In this document: positions 52,178 through 61,640 of the stretch, one piece after another | Position numbering within the stretch: position 1 is the first letter of the stretch | Layout: each line of letters starts with the position of its first letter | Source: Brevibacterium sp. CS2 | Lineage (GTDB): Bacteria > Actinomycetota > Actinomycetes > Actinomycetales > Brevibacteriaceae | Reading direction: 5' to 3' | Length of the DNA: 64,000 nucleotides | Assembly (NCBI RefSeq): GCF_005280295.1 | Contig: NZ_CP040020.1 | Span: 1,364,001 to 1,428,000 of the forward strand | Made by a program: the position numbers and the translations under genes | Notes under the pieces: model-generated | The model's database searches: none | The model's input: only the letters and a program-made list of their open reading frames with translations | Told to the model about the DNA's origin: nothing

Positions 52178-53209
52178 ATGAAGCAGCAGGTCGCGCTGGG
52201 TCTCGCCCTGACCCTCCTGTCGTCGTTCCTGTTCGCCGCATCCGGCCCCGTGGCCAAGGCGATGTACGCGGTCGGCTGGACGCCCGGCGCGGTGGTGCTC
52301 CTCCGCCTGCTCGGCTGCGCTTTCGTGCTCGCCGTTCCCACCGTCGTCGCGATGCGCGGACGCTGGGGCGCGGTGCGCGCGCACTGGCGCATCGTCGTCG
52401 TCTACGGCGTCGTCGCGATCGTCGGCGTGCAGCTCCTCTACTTCCTCGCCGTCGAGCACCTCACCGTGGCCGTCGCGCTGCTGCTCGAGATGACCGCACC
52501 GCTGATGATCGTGTTCTGGGTGTGGATGCGCACCGGCAGCCGCCCGGCACCGGCGACCTTCGCCGGCATGGTCACCGCGATGCTCGGGCTCGTGCTCATC
52601 CTCGACCCGCGCGGGGCCGAGCTCCACCTCGGCGCGGTGCTCCTGGCGCTCGGCGCCGCGGTGTGCCTGTGCGCCTACTTCCTCATCGGGGCGAAGGCCG
52701 ACATCGACATCCCGCCCGTCGCCCTGACCGGGCTCGGCATGGGTGTGGGTGCCGGTGTCATGCTCGCGCTGTGGCCCACGGGGATCCTCGAGTACTCCTT
52801 CACCTCCGTCCCGGTCGACCTCGGCGGGGCCGAGGTGCCGTGGTGGGTCGCTGTGGGGCTGCTCGCGGCCGCGACCGCCGGGGCCTACCTCACCGGCGTC
52901 ATGGGCCTGCGGATGATCGGGGCGACCGTGTCGAGCTTCGTCAACCTCACCGAGGTGCCGTTCTCCGTGCTCGTCGCCTGGCTCGTGCTCTCCGAGCTGC
53001 CCGGCTACGTGCAGCTCGTGGGCGGCGTGTTCATCATCGCCGGCGTCGTATTCATCAAGCTCGGGGAGTCCCGCGTTCCCGTCCGCGAGGTCGTGGTCGA
53101 CGAGGTCACCGCGGCCGAGGACGCGCTCACCGAGGACGCGAGCTCCGGGGCGGGCCCCCGTGCCGCCGGGGATGCCGCGAGCCCGGAGCTCCGGGCCGTC
53201 GACGGCTGA
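52178..53209 (+). CDS. EamA/DMT-family drug/metabolite exporter
   Basis: A 343-residue transporter with ten membrane helices arranged as two EamA halves; the first starts LALTLLSSFLFAASGPVAKAM and the second ends with a conserved LSELPGYVQLVGGVFIIAGV. The C-terminal 40 residues are an acidic cytoplasmic tail. Members export amino acids, drugs or metabolites. The start at 52178 follows GAGGAGG; the in-frame ATG 52133 lies inside operator site 3 and has no ribosome site. The CGNR regulator opposite likely controls it. Confidence 0.88.
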   Translation: MKQQVALGLALTLLSSFLFAASGPVAKAMYAVGWTPGAVVLLRLLGCAFVLAVPTVVAMRGRWGAVRAHWRIVVVYGVVAIVGVQLLYFLAVEHLTVAVALLLEMTAPLMIVFWVWMRTGSRPAPATFAGMVTAMLGLVLILDPRGAELHLGAVLLALGAAVCLCAYFLIGAKADIDIPPVALTGLGMGVGAGVMLALWPTGILEYSFTSVPVDLGGAEVPWWVAVGLLAAATAGAYLTGVMGLRMIGATVSSFVNLTEVPFSVLVAWLVLSELPGYVQLVGGVFIIAGVVFIKLGESRVPVREVVVDEVTAAEDALTEDASSGAGPRAAGDAASPELRAVDG

Positions 53210-53233
53210 GCTGCCGGCTGACCGGCGGGAGGC

Positions 53234-54934
53234 TCAGTCCTCGAACGGGTGGTTGTGGATCGTGTACGCGTAGCCCTGCTCGGTGAGGAACCGGCGACGG
53301 TGCGCGGCGAACTGCTCGTCGACGGTGTCCGCGGCGACGACCGTGTAGAAGGTCGCCGGCTCCGCGTGCGCCTTGGGGCGCAGGATCCGGCCCAGGCGCT
53401 GCGCCTCCTCCTGCCGGGAGCCGAAGGCGCCGGACACCTGGATCGCGACGGACGCCTCGGGCAGGTCGACGGAGAAGTTCGCGACCTTCGACACGACGAG
53501 CACGCGCACCTCCCCGGACCGGAAGGCATCGAACAGGCGGGTGCGCTCGCTCACCGGGGTCTGCCCGGTGAGGACGGGCGCGCCGAGCGCGGCCCCGAGC
53601 TCCTCGAGCTGGTCGAGGTACTGCCCGATGACGAGCACCTGGGCGCTCGGATGCGCGGCGACGAGGTCCTCGACCACAGGCACCTTCGCATCCGAGCAGG
53701 CGGCGAGCCGGTAGCGGTCCTCGCCGTCGGCCCGGGCGTAGGCGATCCGGGTGCCGGAATCCAGGCGCACCCGCACCTCGTGGCAGGTCGCCTGGGCGAT
53801 GTAGCCGGCCTTCTCGATCTCCTTCCACGGCGTCTCGAACTGCTTGGGGCCGATGAGGGAGAACACCTCCTCCTCGCGCCCGTCCTCGCGCACGAGCGTC
53901 GCGGTGAGGCCCAGGCGGCGGCGCGCCTGCAGACTCGCGGTGAGGCGGAACACCGGAGCGGGCAGCAGGTGGACCTCGTCGTAGACGACGAGCCCCCAGT
54001 CGCGCGCATCGAGCAGCTCGAGGTGGAGGTAGGAGCCCTTCCGGCGGGTGGTGAGGACCTGGTAGGTCGCGATCGTCACCGGCCGGATCTCCTTGACGGT
54101 GCCCGAGTACTCGCCGATCTCCTCGGCGGTGAGCGAGGTGCGGCGCAGCAGCTCGGCCTTCCACTGCTGGGCGGACACCGAGTTCGTCACGAGGATGAGC
54201 GTGGTCGTGCCGACGGCGGCCATCGTCGCCGCCCCGACCACGGTCTTGCCCGCCCCGCACGGCAGCACGACGACGCCGGATTCCCCGGTGAGGAAGGAGT
54301 CGACCGCCCGCTGCTGGTAGTCGCGCAGGTGCCAGTGCGCCGGACTCCCCGGCCCGGACCCATCGTCGTCGGCCGCCTCGGCCTCCGGGTCCGGCTCCGG
54401 GGCGTCGGCGGTGAGGGCGATGCTGTGGGCCTCGCCGTCGACGTAGCCGGCGTGGTCGGCCACCGGGTGGCCGAGCTTGAGCAGGCGGTGCTTGAGCTCG
54501 CCGCGCTCGGAGGGGTGGACGGCGACGGTGCCCGCATCGATCCGGGCACCGAGGATGCCGGCCAGCTCCGGCTGCCCGACGAGATCGTCGAGGAGCTCGG
54601 GGCGGGCGCTCGTGAGGACGAGCCCGTGGACGGGCGAGGTGACGAGGGTGAGGACGCCGAACCGGTCCATGATGTCGACGATGTCGAGGAGCACCTCGTG
54701 CGGCACCGGGTGCCCGGCGAACTCGAGCAGGGTGTCGACGACGGATTCCGCGTCGTGGCCGCTGGCGCGCGCGTTCCACAGCCCGAGCGGGGTGATCGTG
54801 TAGGTGTGGACGTGCTCCGGGGTGCGGGCGAGCTGTGCGAAGGGCGCGATCGCGACGGCCGCCTCGGCGGCGTCCGGATGGGCGGCCTCGAGGAGGATCG
54901 TCCGGTCCGACTGGACGATGAGCGGGCCGCTCAT
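53234..54934 (-). CDS. XPB-type 3'-5' DNA repair helicase (SF2)
   Basis: A 566-residue superfamily 2 helicase of the bacterial XPB group. An N-terminal XPB-specific domain (residues 1-180) precedes the ATPase: Walker A VVVLPCGAGKTVVG, motif II DEVHLLP, motif III LTATLVRED and motif VI QRLGRILRPK near the C-terminus. Such helicases unwind DNA in repair; the exact pathway in bacteria is unsettled. Its ATG overlaps by 4 bp the stop of the upstream partner gene (ATGA), so the pair is co-translated. Confidence 0.93.
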   Translation of the reverse strand: MSGPLIVQSDRTILLEAAHPDAAEAAVAIAPFAQLARTPEHVHTYTITPLGLWNARASGHDAESVVDTLLEFAGHPVPHEVLLDIVDIMDRFGVLTLVTSPVHGLVLTSARPELLDDLVGQPELAGILGARIDAGTVAVHPSERGELKHRLLKLGHPVADHAGYVDGEAHSIALTADAPEPDPEAEAADDDGSGPGSPAHWHLRDYQQRAVDSFLTGESGVVVLPCGAGKTVVGAATMAAVGTTTLILVTNSVSAQQWKAELLRRTSLTAEEIGEYSGTVKEIRPVTIATYQVLTTRRKGSYLHLELLDARDWGLVVYDEVHLLPAPVFRLTASLQARRRLGLTATLVREDGREEEVFSLIGPKQFETPWKEIEKAGYIAQATCHEVRVRLDSGTRIAYARADGEDRYRLAACSDAKVPVVEDLVAAHPSAQVLVIGQYLDQLEELGAALGAPVLTGQTPVSERTRLFDAFRSGEVRVLVVSKVANFSVDLPEASVAIQVSGAFGSRQEEAQRLGRILRPKAHAEPATFYTVVAADTVDEQFAAHRRRFLTEQGYAYTIHNHPFED

Positions 54935-57142
54935 GCCGGCCCCGCCTCGGCCGCCGGTCCGCCGTCCGGCTCCCCGGCAGGGGGATCGAGCGGAGCCGCC
55001 GCTGCGATCCGGGACACCGCGAGGGCGATCTCGGTAGCGCGCCCGCCGGCCTGGCGCACTCCGCGCACGCGGCCGCCGGTGATCTGCGTGGGGCGCAGTG
55101 CGAGGCGTCGGCGCGCCCCGTCGGCGCCGACGACGGTGACCTCGACGGCGCGGCCGGCGGCCTGCGCCTCCCGCAGCACGTCGAGCACGCTGAGCGGGGA
55201 CGCGCCCGCCTGCACCGGAGCCGCAGCGGTGCGGCCGCGCAGCAGGCCGACGATGAAGGCGGGACGCTCGTCCGCGGGGATCCGCAGCGAGCTGCGGGCC
55301 ACGGCACCGGAGTTCCGGCGGCGGACCGCGCGCGGCCGGGGGCCCGCCCCGGCGCTGTGCGAGCCGATCGGCTGCCCGCTCGCCTCGAGGAGCGTGGTGA
55401 GCCGGTCCTGCGAGACCTTCGCGAGCGCCACGGTGGGGGCGATGCGCTCGAGGCCGGCGCCGGCGAGCAGCGGGTCGGCGAGCAGCGGGCCGAGGTCGTC
55501 GGGCCGGTCGACGACGACGACGGCGCGGGCCGGGGCGACCTGCACCCGGTGGAGCTTCGCGGCGGCCTCCTCGACGAGGAAGCGCAGCGGCTGCGGGACG
55601 CCGGTCGAGGACACCTGCTCGATGAACGCGAGGACGTCCGCGGCGGAGCGCCCCCGTCGGAGCGCGCGGGACACCGAATCGCCGGTGAACCGGTAGACGG
55701 TCCCTTGCCCGCGCGCCTCGATCAGCGCGATGTCGTCGAGCTGCGCGTGGAGGCGCGGCGCCACCGGCCCGGCGGCGACGGCGGTGAGATCGGACTGGAC
55801 GAGCACGGTGGTCTGCAGCTCCGGGAGCGCGGCGTCCACCCGGGCAGGCAGCTCCGACCCGAGCTCGACGAGCGCCGGATCGTAGCCGGCCGACGTCGCG
55901 GCGGCGCGCATCGCAGTCACGAGCGCACGTGCGGCGAGCCGTCCGAATCCCGTGAGCCCGTAGGCGTGCGGGGCGGTGAGCGGGGAGCACACGAGTCCGA
56001 ACGCCTGCGCCTCGCGGAGCACCTGGGCCAGCGTTCCGGGGCTCAGCGCGGCGGCGAGCGGCCGCTCCCAGCGCAGCTGTGCGAGCAGGGCGTCGACGGG
56101 GACCGCCCAGGCGTCGCTGACCTCGGCATCTGCGCCGCCGGTCATCGCACCGGCGTCCGCCGCACCGTCTGCGGGAGCGGCCGCGAGGAGCGCGGCGAGC
56201 ACGAGGTGCTTGAGGAGGGGGAGCTGGGGGAGCGCGGACGGGAAGCCCGCGTAGGGGTTGAGGCGGCCGTGCCCGGCGGCCGAGGACAGGGCGTGGACGC
56301 GCTCGCCGCGCCCGGTCCGGCCGGCGAGCACGTGGGTGGTGTCGACGGTGCCGGTGAGCCAGGTGGTGAGCAGCCGGGCGTGCGCCTCGGCGCCGGGCAG
56401 CGCGAGGAACTCGTCGTAGTGCGCCGTCGGCAGCCACTGCGGGTCGACGTCGGAGCCGCCCACCCCCAGCAGGTCGGAGGCTCCGGCGAGCTCGAGGAGG
56501 AACACCGCGTGCTCGGGCTCGAGGCGCGCGGCCCGGGCGCGGAGCTGGACGTCGCGCTTGCCCACCCCGCCGCTCGTGAGCTGGGAGGGCGGGTCGTCGT
56601 CGACGGCGTCGAGGAGGGAGAGCACCTCGGACAGCAGGCCCGAGGCGGCCGCGGCCTGCGCATTGGAGACGAGGGCGGCCGGGATCCGCACCGGTTCCAC
56701 CGGGACCGGGCGCTGCGCGGTGAGCCAGTCGATGTCCTGGGCGCGGTCCGCCGCGGAGGTCGGCAGCAGGCCGACCGTCTCCGCATGGACCCGCAGGAGC
56801 GGGGCGGACAGGGGGTCCGCGATGTGCTCGGCCTGGGCCGGCCAGACGAGGCCGAGTGCGAGCAGCCGGGTGAGCACCCCGGGCGCGGCGGCGAGGGTGG
56901 ACGCGGGGACCGCGGGATCGACGCGGGCGGCCACGGCCGCGCGGTGGACGGCGCGCAGCTGCTCGGTGTCGAGCGATTCGATGGCGGCGGCGACGGCCGC
57001 CCGGGTCGCGGCCCGCGCAGCCAGGGGCCGCGGCGTCGGGGGTGTCGCTGCGGAGGAGGTCCGGCCGGGCCTCGCACACGGCGAGGAACCAGGAGTCCTC
57101 GGCGCGGGAGAGCCAGGAGGCGAAGGAGATGAGCTGAGGCAT
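54931..57142 (-). CDS. Helicase-associated (XPB partner) protein, frameshifted near 57038-57042
   Basis: About 735 residues if repaired. The N-terminus MPQLISFASWLSRAEDSWFL starts at ATG 57142, but the remaining protein (RAATRAAVAAAIESLDTEQL onward) is in another frame. Removing one base from the five-G run 57038-57042 (plus strand) joins the two as LLRSDTPTPRPLAARAATR. The body is helical, with a winged-helix-like region and the C-terminal RPTQITGGRVRGVRQAG typical of the helicase C-terminal-domain proteins that precede bacterial XPB. Without repair, translation could only begin internally, for example near 56934. It is coupled to the XPB gene. Confidence 0.8.
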
Positions 57143-57162
57143 CCGCTCCAGTGTAGTCCGGC

Positions 57163-57168
57163 TACAAT
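57163..57168 (+). promoter_or_regulatory. -10 element (TACAAT) in a divergent promoter region
   Basis: TACAAT overlaps the inverted repeat TGTAG-N5-CTACA (57152-57166) between the divergent XPB-partner and small membrane protein genes. On the minus strand the same region offers TACACT. No clear -35 was found. Confidence 0.4.
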
Positions 57169-57263
57169 GGTGGAGCTTGCGGGATCGGGGCCACCGTGCC
57201 CACGACCGCACCGACGACATGATCCACGACCAGACCCACGACCGCACGGAGGAGGTACGGCAC

Positions 57264-57497
57264 ATGGCAGTCGAACCCACCGCGGAGACCGGCCGCGCCG
57301 ATGCGATCATCGTCGTGACCGCCCTGGCGCTCAGCCTCGTCGGACTCGTCGCGCTCGCCCTCGTCGTCATCGTCGGGGTCTCGGGCGGAACGCCGTCCGG
57401 TGCCCTGACCTGGATCGGAATGATCACGATCCCCGTGGCGTTCCTCCTCCTGCTCGTGGAGTTCGCCCGCGCCATCGCACGCCGCCGCCGGGCCTGA
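57264..57497 (+). CDS. Small two-helix membrane protein, unknown function
   Basis: A 77-residue protein with two membrane helices (IIVVTALALSLVGLVALALV and IGMITIPVAFLLLLVEFARA) and a basic C-terminus. I do not recognise a family. The ATG at 57264 has the very good GGAGGAGGT site; a longer in-frame version reads through His/Asp-rich repeat-like leader sequence and is unlikely. It precedes the cold-shock gene by 99 bp. Confidence 0.7.
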   Translation: MAVEPTAETGRADAIIVVTALALSLVGLVALALVVIVGVSGGTPSGALTWIGMITIPVAFLLLLVEFARAIARRRRA

Positions 57498-57596
57498 GCT
57501 GCGCTGCCCGCACCCGGCGCCCCGCCGCCCGGCACCGCCGCTGCGCCGCTCCCCGGGCACCACCACTGCACACATCACTTCCCGCGAAAGGACATC

Positions 57597-57971
57597 ATGC
57601 CGACCGGACGAGTCAAATGGTTCGACGCCGACAAGGGATTCGGCTTCGTCACCGCCGACGACGGGGAACAGGTGTTCCTCCATTCGACCGCGCTGCCCGA
57701 CGGCGCCGAGATCAAGCAGGGCACCCGCCTCGACTTCGACATGATCGACGGCCGCAAGGGCAAGCAGGTGCTCAAGGCCCGGCTCATCGAGCCCCCGGTC
57801 GCCAAGCGCGCCCGCCGCGACCCGGACAAGACGGCGATGATGATCGAGGACGTCATCCGGCTCCTCGACGACACCTCGAACGGCCTGCGCAGGGGCCGTT
57901 ATCCCGACAGCGGGCATTCGCATAAGGTGGCAGAAGTACTGCGTGCCATCGCCGACGACCTGGAGGGCTGA
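57597..57971 (+). CDS. Cold-shock domain protein with C-terminal extension
   Basis: A 124-residue protein. Residues 1-64 are a cold-shock domain with MPTGRVKWFDADKGFGFVTA (RNP1) and VFLHSTAL (RNP2). The 60-residue extension MMIEDVIRLLDDTSNGLRRG to the end is helical and typical of an actinobacterial CspB-like subgroup. RNA-binding is expected. Its TGA overlaps the start of the DUF3027 gene (TGATG), indicating coupled translation, a recurrent arrangement in actinobacteria as far as I recall. Confidence 0.9.
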   Translation: MPTGRVKWFDADKGFGFVTADDGEQVFLHSTALPDGAEIKQGTRLDFDMIDGRKGKQVLKARLIEPPVAKRARRDPDKTAMMIEDVIRLLDDTSNGLRRGRYPDSGHSHKVAEVLRAIADDLEG

Positions 57972-58942
57972 TGTCGGAACTCTTCTCCCGCTGGCTGCAC
58001 GACGTGGAACCGGCACCCGCCGCCGGGTCCGCTCCTGCCCACGCCGCCGCCGCGGATCGCCCGACCGCCCGTCGCGCCGCCCGGCCGAGCCCGGACGCGC
58101 TCCTCCTCGAGGCCGTCGACGCCGCCCGCAGCGCGATCGCCGAGGTCGCCGACCCGAACCACATCGGCGCCCACCTGGGCGCGGTGATGGAGGGGCAGCG
58201 GCTGGCCACCCATTCCTTCGCCTGCACCTCGAAGGCCTACCGCGGCTGGCACTGGGTCGCCGTGCTCGCCCGCGCCCCGCGCTCGAAGACCATCACCGTG
58301 TGCGAGACCGCGCTGCTGCCCGGCGATGACGCGCTCGTCGCGCCCCGCTGGCTGCCGTGGGAGGACCGCCTGCAGCCGGGCGACCTGAGCGCCCGCGACA
58401 CCCTGCCCAAGGTCGACGACGATCCCAACCTCGAGGCCGGCTTCGAACAGGTGCCGCTCGCCGAGGACGAGGACGACGCCGTCGACCAGCTGCCGATCTT
58501 CGAGCTCGGGCTCGGCCGCCGCCGCGTGCTCTCCGCCCAGGGGATCTCCCACGCCGCGGAGCGCTGGCACGACTCGGAGGCCGGACCGGACGGCGAGTTC
58601 GCCAAGCGCGCCTCGGCCCAGTGCGTCACCTGCGGCTACCTGCTGCCGATGGCCGGCAGCCTGCGCACCCAGTTCGGGGTGTGCGCCAACCAGTGGTCGC
58701 CGTTCGACGGGCGCGTCGTCGCGCTCGACGCCGGTTGCGGTGCGCACTCCGAGACCGACGTCGAGCGGCAGGCCCCGGAGACCGCGCAGCCCGTCATCGA
58801 CGACCTCCACGACACCGTCGACGTGTCGGCCGGCGAGGCGTCTGCTGCTGAGGCGTCTGCCGCTGAGGAGGCACCCGCGGCCGAGGCGCCGGCTGCCGAT
58901 GCACCCGTTACCGAGGTGTCGACGAGCGGCGCCTCGGGCTGA
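57971..58942 (+). CDS. DUF3027 protein
   Basis: A 323-residue soluble protein. Conserved features include ALLLEAVDAARSAI-like helix, FACTSKAYRGWHWVAVLARA and WLPWEDRLQPGDL, then a zinc-ribbon-like segment with CVTCGYLLPMAG, FGVCANQWSPFDG and GCGAH. The last 50 residues are Ala/Glu/Pro repeats and are probably disordered. Function unknown. It is translationally coupled to the cold-shock protein upstream and lies 8 bp before the DUF456 gene. Confidence 0.85.
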   Translation: MSELFSRWLHDVEPAPAAGSAPAHAAAADRPTARRAARPSPDALLLEAVDAARSAIAEVADPNHIGAHLGAVMEGQRLATHSFACTSKAYRGWHWVAVLARAPRSKTITVCETALLPGDDALVAPRWLPWEDRLQPGDLSARDTLPKVDDDPNLEAGFEQVPLAEDEDDAVDQLPIFELGLGRRRVLSAQGISHAAERWHDSEAGPDGEFAKRASAQCVTCGYLLPMAGSLRTQFGVCANQWSPFDGRVVALDAGCGAHSETDVERQAPETAQPVIDDLHDTVDVSAGEASAAEASAAEEAPAAEAPAADAPVTEVSTSGASG

Positions 58943-58950
58943 GCGCCGCG

Positions 58951-59457
58951 ATGGATACGATGACGCTCGACATCGTCACCACGGTGCTCGCCGGGGCGGC
59001 GATCCTCGTCGGCTGCGTGGGGATCGTCGTCCCCGTGCTCCCCGGCTCGATCCTCATCGGCATCGCCGCGCTGATCTGGGCGCTCGTCCTCGGCTCGGCC
59101 CCGGTGTGGACGGCCTTCGCGATCATCGCCGTGCTCGTCGCGCTCGGCATGAGCGCCTCGCTCATCCTCACCGGCCGGCGTCTCAAGGCCGAGCAGGTGC
59201 CGACCTCCTCGCTCCTCATCGGCGGGCTGCTCGCGATCGTGGGCTTCTTCGTCATCCCCGTCGTCGGGCTGCTCGTCGGCTTCGTCGCCGGCCTCTACCT
59301 CGCCGAGTACCTGCGCCGCCGCGACGCGCGCGCCGCCTGGGACTCGAGCTGGACGGCGATCAAGGCCGCCGGGATCGGGATCGCCGTCGAGTTCAGCTGC
59401 GCGGCCGTGGCCGCCGGCGCCTTCGCCGTCGCGACCGTCATCCACTTCTTCGTCTGA
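58951..59457 (+). CDS. DUF456 membrane protein
   Basis: A 168-residue protein with four hydrophobic segments and the DUF456 pattern GIVVPVLPGSILIGIAALIW and GLLVGFVAGLYLAEYLRRRD. No function is established for the family. It is the last gene of the cold-shock/DUF3027/DUF456 operon and is followed immediately by a hairpin. Confidence 0.88.
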   Translation: MDTMTLDIVTTVLAGAAILVGCVGIVVPVLPGSILIGIAALIWALVLGSAPVWTAFAIIAVLVALGMSASLILTGRRLKAEQVPTSSLLIGGLLAIVGFFVIPVVGLLVGFVAGLYLAEYLRRRDARAAWDSSWTAIKAAGIGIAVEFSCAAVAAGAFAVATVIHFFV

Positions 59458-59459
59458 GG

Positions 59460-59482
59460 CGGCCGTCCCGCTGAGACGGCCG
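59460..59482. terminator. Hairpin between DUF456 and serC
   Basis: CGGCCGTC and GACGGCCG (59460-59467, 59475-59482) form an 8-bp stem right after the DUF456 stop. A further GC-rich imperfect repeat follows; serC converges on the region. Confidence 0.6.
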
Positions 59483-59640
59483 TGCCGCCGCGGGCCGTCC
59501 CGCCGCGGATGCAGCTGTTCCTGCGGATGACGACCGATTCGAGGCGCGGGCGCCCCGGATCGGCGCAGAACCAGCTGCTCCCGAGAGAAGCACTCGCAGC
59601 GACCGCCCGAGGCGGCTCGGTGCGGACGAGGTGCCCGGGG

Positions 59641-60786
<1,146 letters not shown>

Positions 60787-60871
60787 CTACCGCGGCGCCG
60801 TACGCGCGAGCGCCTCGGCCCACCGCGCGGACACCCTGGGCACCCGCGTCCCCGCGCAGTAGTGTGGATCC

Positions 60872-61543
60872 ATGACCGATGACCGTTCGCCGCTGTCCCG
60901 GCTGTCCGACCAGCGCGTGGAGTACGGTGCCCGCGGCGAGGCCGCCGCCGGGACCGACCCATTCACCTTCTTCTCCCAGTGGTACGCCGAGGCGCAGGCC
61001 GAGATCCGCGAACCCAACGCGATGCTCCTGGCCACCGCCTCCGGCTCCGGTCCGGATGCCCGGATCGTCCTCCTCAAGGGCGTCGATCCCGCTGGCTTCA
61101 CCTTCTTCACGAACTACACCTCGGCCAAGGGCCTCCAGATCGCCGCCGACGCGCGGGTCGCCCTCGTCCTGCCCTGGCACGACATGCACCGGCAGGTGCG
61201 GGTGCAGGGGATCGCGACACGCACCTCGGCGGCGGTGTCCGACGAGTACTTCGCCGCCCGCCCGCGCGGCGCCCAGGTGGGGGCGCGGGCCTCCCGCCAG
61301 TCGCAGCCCGTGGACTCCCGGGCGGCGATGCACGCAGCGTTCGACCGGGTCGAGGCCGAGTTCGCCGACGCCGAGGTGCCGCGCCCCGAGCAGTGGGGCG
61401 GCTACACCGTCGCCCCCCACCGGATCGAGTTCTGGCAGGGGCAGGCGAACCGGTTCCACGACCGATTCGTCTACGAGTCCGCCGACCGCCCGGCCGCGCT
61501 CGACGACGCCGCTGCCTGGACCGTCGCCCGCCTCGACCCCTGA
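60872..61543 (+). CDS. pdxH: Pyridoxamine 5'-phosphate oxidase
   Basis: A 223-residue FMN enzyme that oxidises pyridoxamine or pyridoxine phosphate to PLP. RIVLLKGVDPAGFTFFTNYT, the substrate residues in YFAARPRGAQVGARASRQS and the C-terminal WGGYTVAPHRIEFWQGQ with DRFVY are the standard family blocks. It starts 94 bp from the divergent serC gene. Downstream, 97 bp later, begins an aldehyde dehydrogenase gene. Confidence 0.95.
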   Translation: MTDDRSPLSRLSDQRVEYGARGEAAAGTDPFTFFSQWYAEAQAEIREPNAMLLATASGSGPDARIVLLKGVDPAGFTFFTNYTSAKGLQIAADARVALVLPWHDMHRQVRVQGIATRTSAAVSDEYFAARPRGAQVGARASRQSQPVDSRAAMHAAFDRVEAEFADAEVPRPEQWGGYTVAPHRIEFWQGQANRFHDRFVYESADRPAALDDAAAWTVARLDP

Positions 61544-61640
61544 GCGCACCCCGCAGCGGGGCAGCGTGCCGACGGGCGCGCCTCACCTCGTCCGCACCCC
61601 ACCTCGACCACACCCCATCGCACAGAGAAGGAATCCCACG

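Noticed and set aside
57199..57247. A 13-bp direct repeat CCCACGACCGCAC before the small membrane protein
   Set aside because: Two short copies 36 bp apart in GC-rich DNA without symmetry or promoter overlap; likely chance.
53234..57571. A 1445-codon open frame on the minus strand suggesting a giant helicase fusion
   Set aside because: The middle part (about 54935-57030) is an Arg/Ala/Pro-rich shadow of the partner gene in another frame. Only its two ends are real: the XPB helicase and the first 40 or so codons of the partner.
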